DNA from: Chloroflexota bacterium
GTDB lineage: Bacteria > Chloroflexota > Anaerolineae > UBA4142
Direction of reading: 5' to 3'
Assembly (NCBI GenBank): GCA_016200825.1
Contig: JACQEA010000177.1
Coordinates: forward strand, 1 to 6,556
DNA length: 6,556 nt
In this document: piece by piece, positions 5,791-6,556 of the stretch
Layout: every line of letters starts with the position of its first letter
Position numbering within the stretch: the stretch's first letter is position 1
Position numbers and translations under genes: made by a program
Notes under the pieces: model-generated
What the model was told of the DNA's origin: nothing
The model's database searches: none
The model's input: the letters and a program-made list of their open reading frames with translations, nothing else

Positions 5791-6556
5791 TCAATTGTAT
5801 TTGACGCGCGGGTCTACAAACGTGTAGACAATATCAACGATCACAAAACCAATCACGGTCAACAACGACCCGATCATGAGCAACGCCATCACGACCGGAT
5901 AATCGCGATTGAATGTGGATTGCACGGCGAGCCGCCCGATGCCGGGCCAGGAAAAAACGGTTTCAAAAATTACCGCGCCGCCGATCAATCCGGTGACCGA
6001 GCCGACAAAGGCCGGCACGAGCGGAATGAGCGCGTTGCGAAACGCGTGGCGCGATAACACTAGACGCTCGTGCAATCCTTTCGCATGCGCGGTGCGGATA
6101 TAATCGAGCCGAATCACTTCCAAAATACTGGAACGCAAATAGCGCGAGAAAAAAATCCAATCGCCTAACGCGGCAATCGTCGCGGGCAAAATTAAATGCC
6201 ACAAGCGATCCAGAATATCATTTTCTTTACCGATCGTGTACATTCCGCCAAGCGGAAGCAAGCGCGTCGGCGCGGCGATAAAAATAATTGCTAACAACCC
6301 AAGCCACCAATGCGGCGCGGCATTTCCGACCGCGTTGAAAATGCTCATCGCTTTGTCGAACAAACTGCGGCGTTTGACCGCCATCAGAATACCCATCGGA
6401 ATACCGAGAACGCCGATGATGATCGTCGCGATATTCAACGTGATGGTCGCGGGCAAACGTTCGGCGATAATGTCCAGGACCGGGCGTTGATTTATAAACG
6501 AGCGTCCGAAATCGCCTTGAATCACATGCGAAAACCATTTGCCGTACTGCACCGGA
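5791..6556 (-). CDS. ABC transporter permease, DppB/OppB type (5' end outside window)
   Basis: About 254 C-terminal residues of the membrane permease that pairs with the DppC/OppC-type subunit. The visible part opens inside the conserved QYGKWFSHVIQGDFGRSF segment, which in this family follows the first membrane helix and the periplasmic region, so some 60-80 residues and the true start lie beyond the right edge; a GTG at 6552 is an internal valine and not a start. Helices are visible at about 38-60, 75-95, 120-137, 178-200 and 223-247. The EAA loop (DYIRTAHAKGLHERLVLSRH, then AFRNALIPL) is at about 150-178, and ETVFSWPGIGRLAV at 197-210 and the ending VDPRVKYN are family-typical. It is first of the two visible permease genes, so the operon promoter and probably the solute-binding protein lie to the right. 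Confidence 0.93.
   Translation of the reverse strand, partial: PVQYGKWFSHVIQGDFGRSFINQRPVLDIIAERLPATITLNIATIIIGVLGIPMGILMAVKRRSLFDKAMSIFNAVGNAAPHWWLGLLAIIFIAAPTRLLPLGGMYTIGKENDILDRLWHLILPATIAALGDWIFFSRYLRSSILEVIRLDYIRTAHAKGLHERLVLSRHAFRNALIPLVPAFVGSVTGLIGGAVIFETVFSWPGIGRLAVQSTFNRDYPVVMALLMIGSLLTVIGFVIVDIVYTFVDPRVKYN

Overview
The window is 6.6 kb of bacterial chromosome of moderate GC with a striking CGCG/GCGC-rich texture: Ala is mostly GCG and Arg mostly CGC, while Lys, Glu, Phe and Ile keep A/T-ending codons. Gene content suggests Chloroflexota, probably an Anaerolineae-like genome. This rests on the pairing of a DUF2089 protein, a free-standing SHOCT-like protein, a DUF4097 protein and a YvlD-like membrane protein, on double-domain GNAT acetyltransferases, and on a TGTCATTGCGAG...GAAGCAATCCCC palindromic repeat. 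The taxonomic call is inference; there is no marker gene here.

Plus strand, 22-4774: six co-directional genes. They are a DUF2089 zinc-ribbon/HTH protein (22-414), a GNAT-family protein (423-1418), a SHOCT-like YvlB-N-type protein (1486-1872), a DUF4097 beta-repeat protein (1906-3156), a small four-helix membrane protein of the YvlD / phage-holin-4 family (3291-3662) and a second, tandem-domain GNAT protein (3710-4774). Gaps are short (8, 67, 33, 134 and 47 nt). The 134-nt gap is almost filled by an imperfect palindromic repeat element (3165-3278). A possible sigma70-type promoter sits at the end of the first GNAT gene.

Minus strand, 6556-4857: two consecutive permease genes of an oligopeptide/dipeptide-type ABC importer. 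The DppB/OppB-type gene runs off the right edge and is followed 13 nt later by the DppC/OppC-type gene. The two gene sets converge on a shared hairpin terminator at 4819-4851.

The most coherent theme is a likely envelope-stress module. DUF4097 plus YvlD-like membrane protein is the core of Bacillus yvlBCD and enterococcal liaXYZ. Here the YvlB-type N-terminus is a separate gene, no PspC partner is present in the window, and a DUF2089 putative regulator lies upstream. The same ~28-residue SHOCT-like helical hairpin occurs in three of the genes (C-terminus of DUF2089, N-terminus of the small protein, C-terminus of DUF4097), which suggests the three proteins interact through it or through a shared partner. 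All functional statements about this module are inference from family and context.
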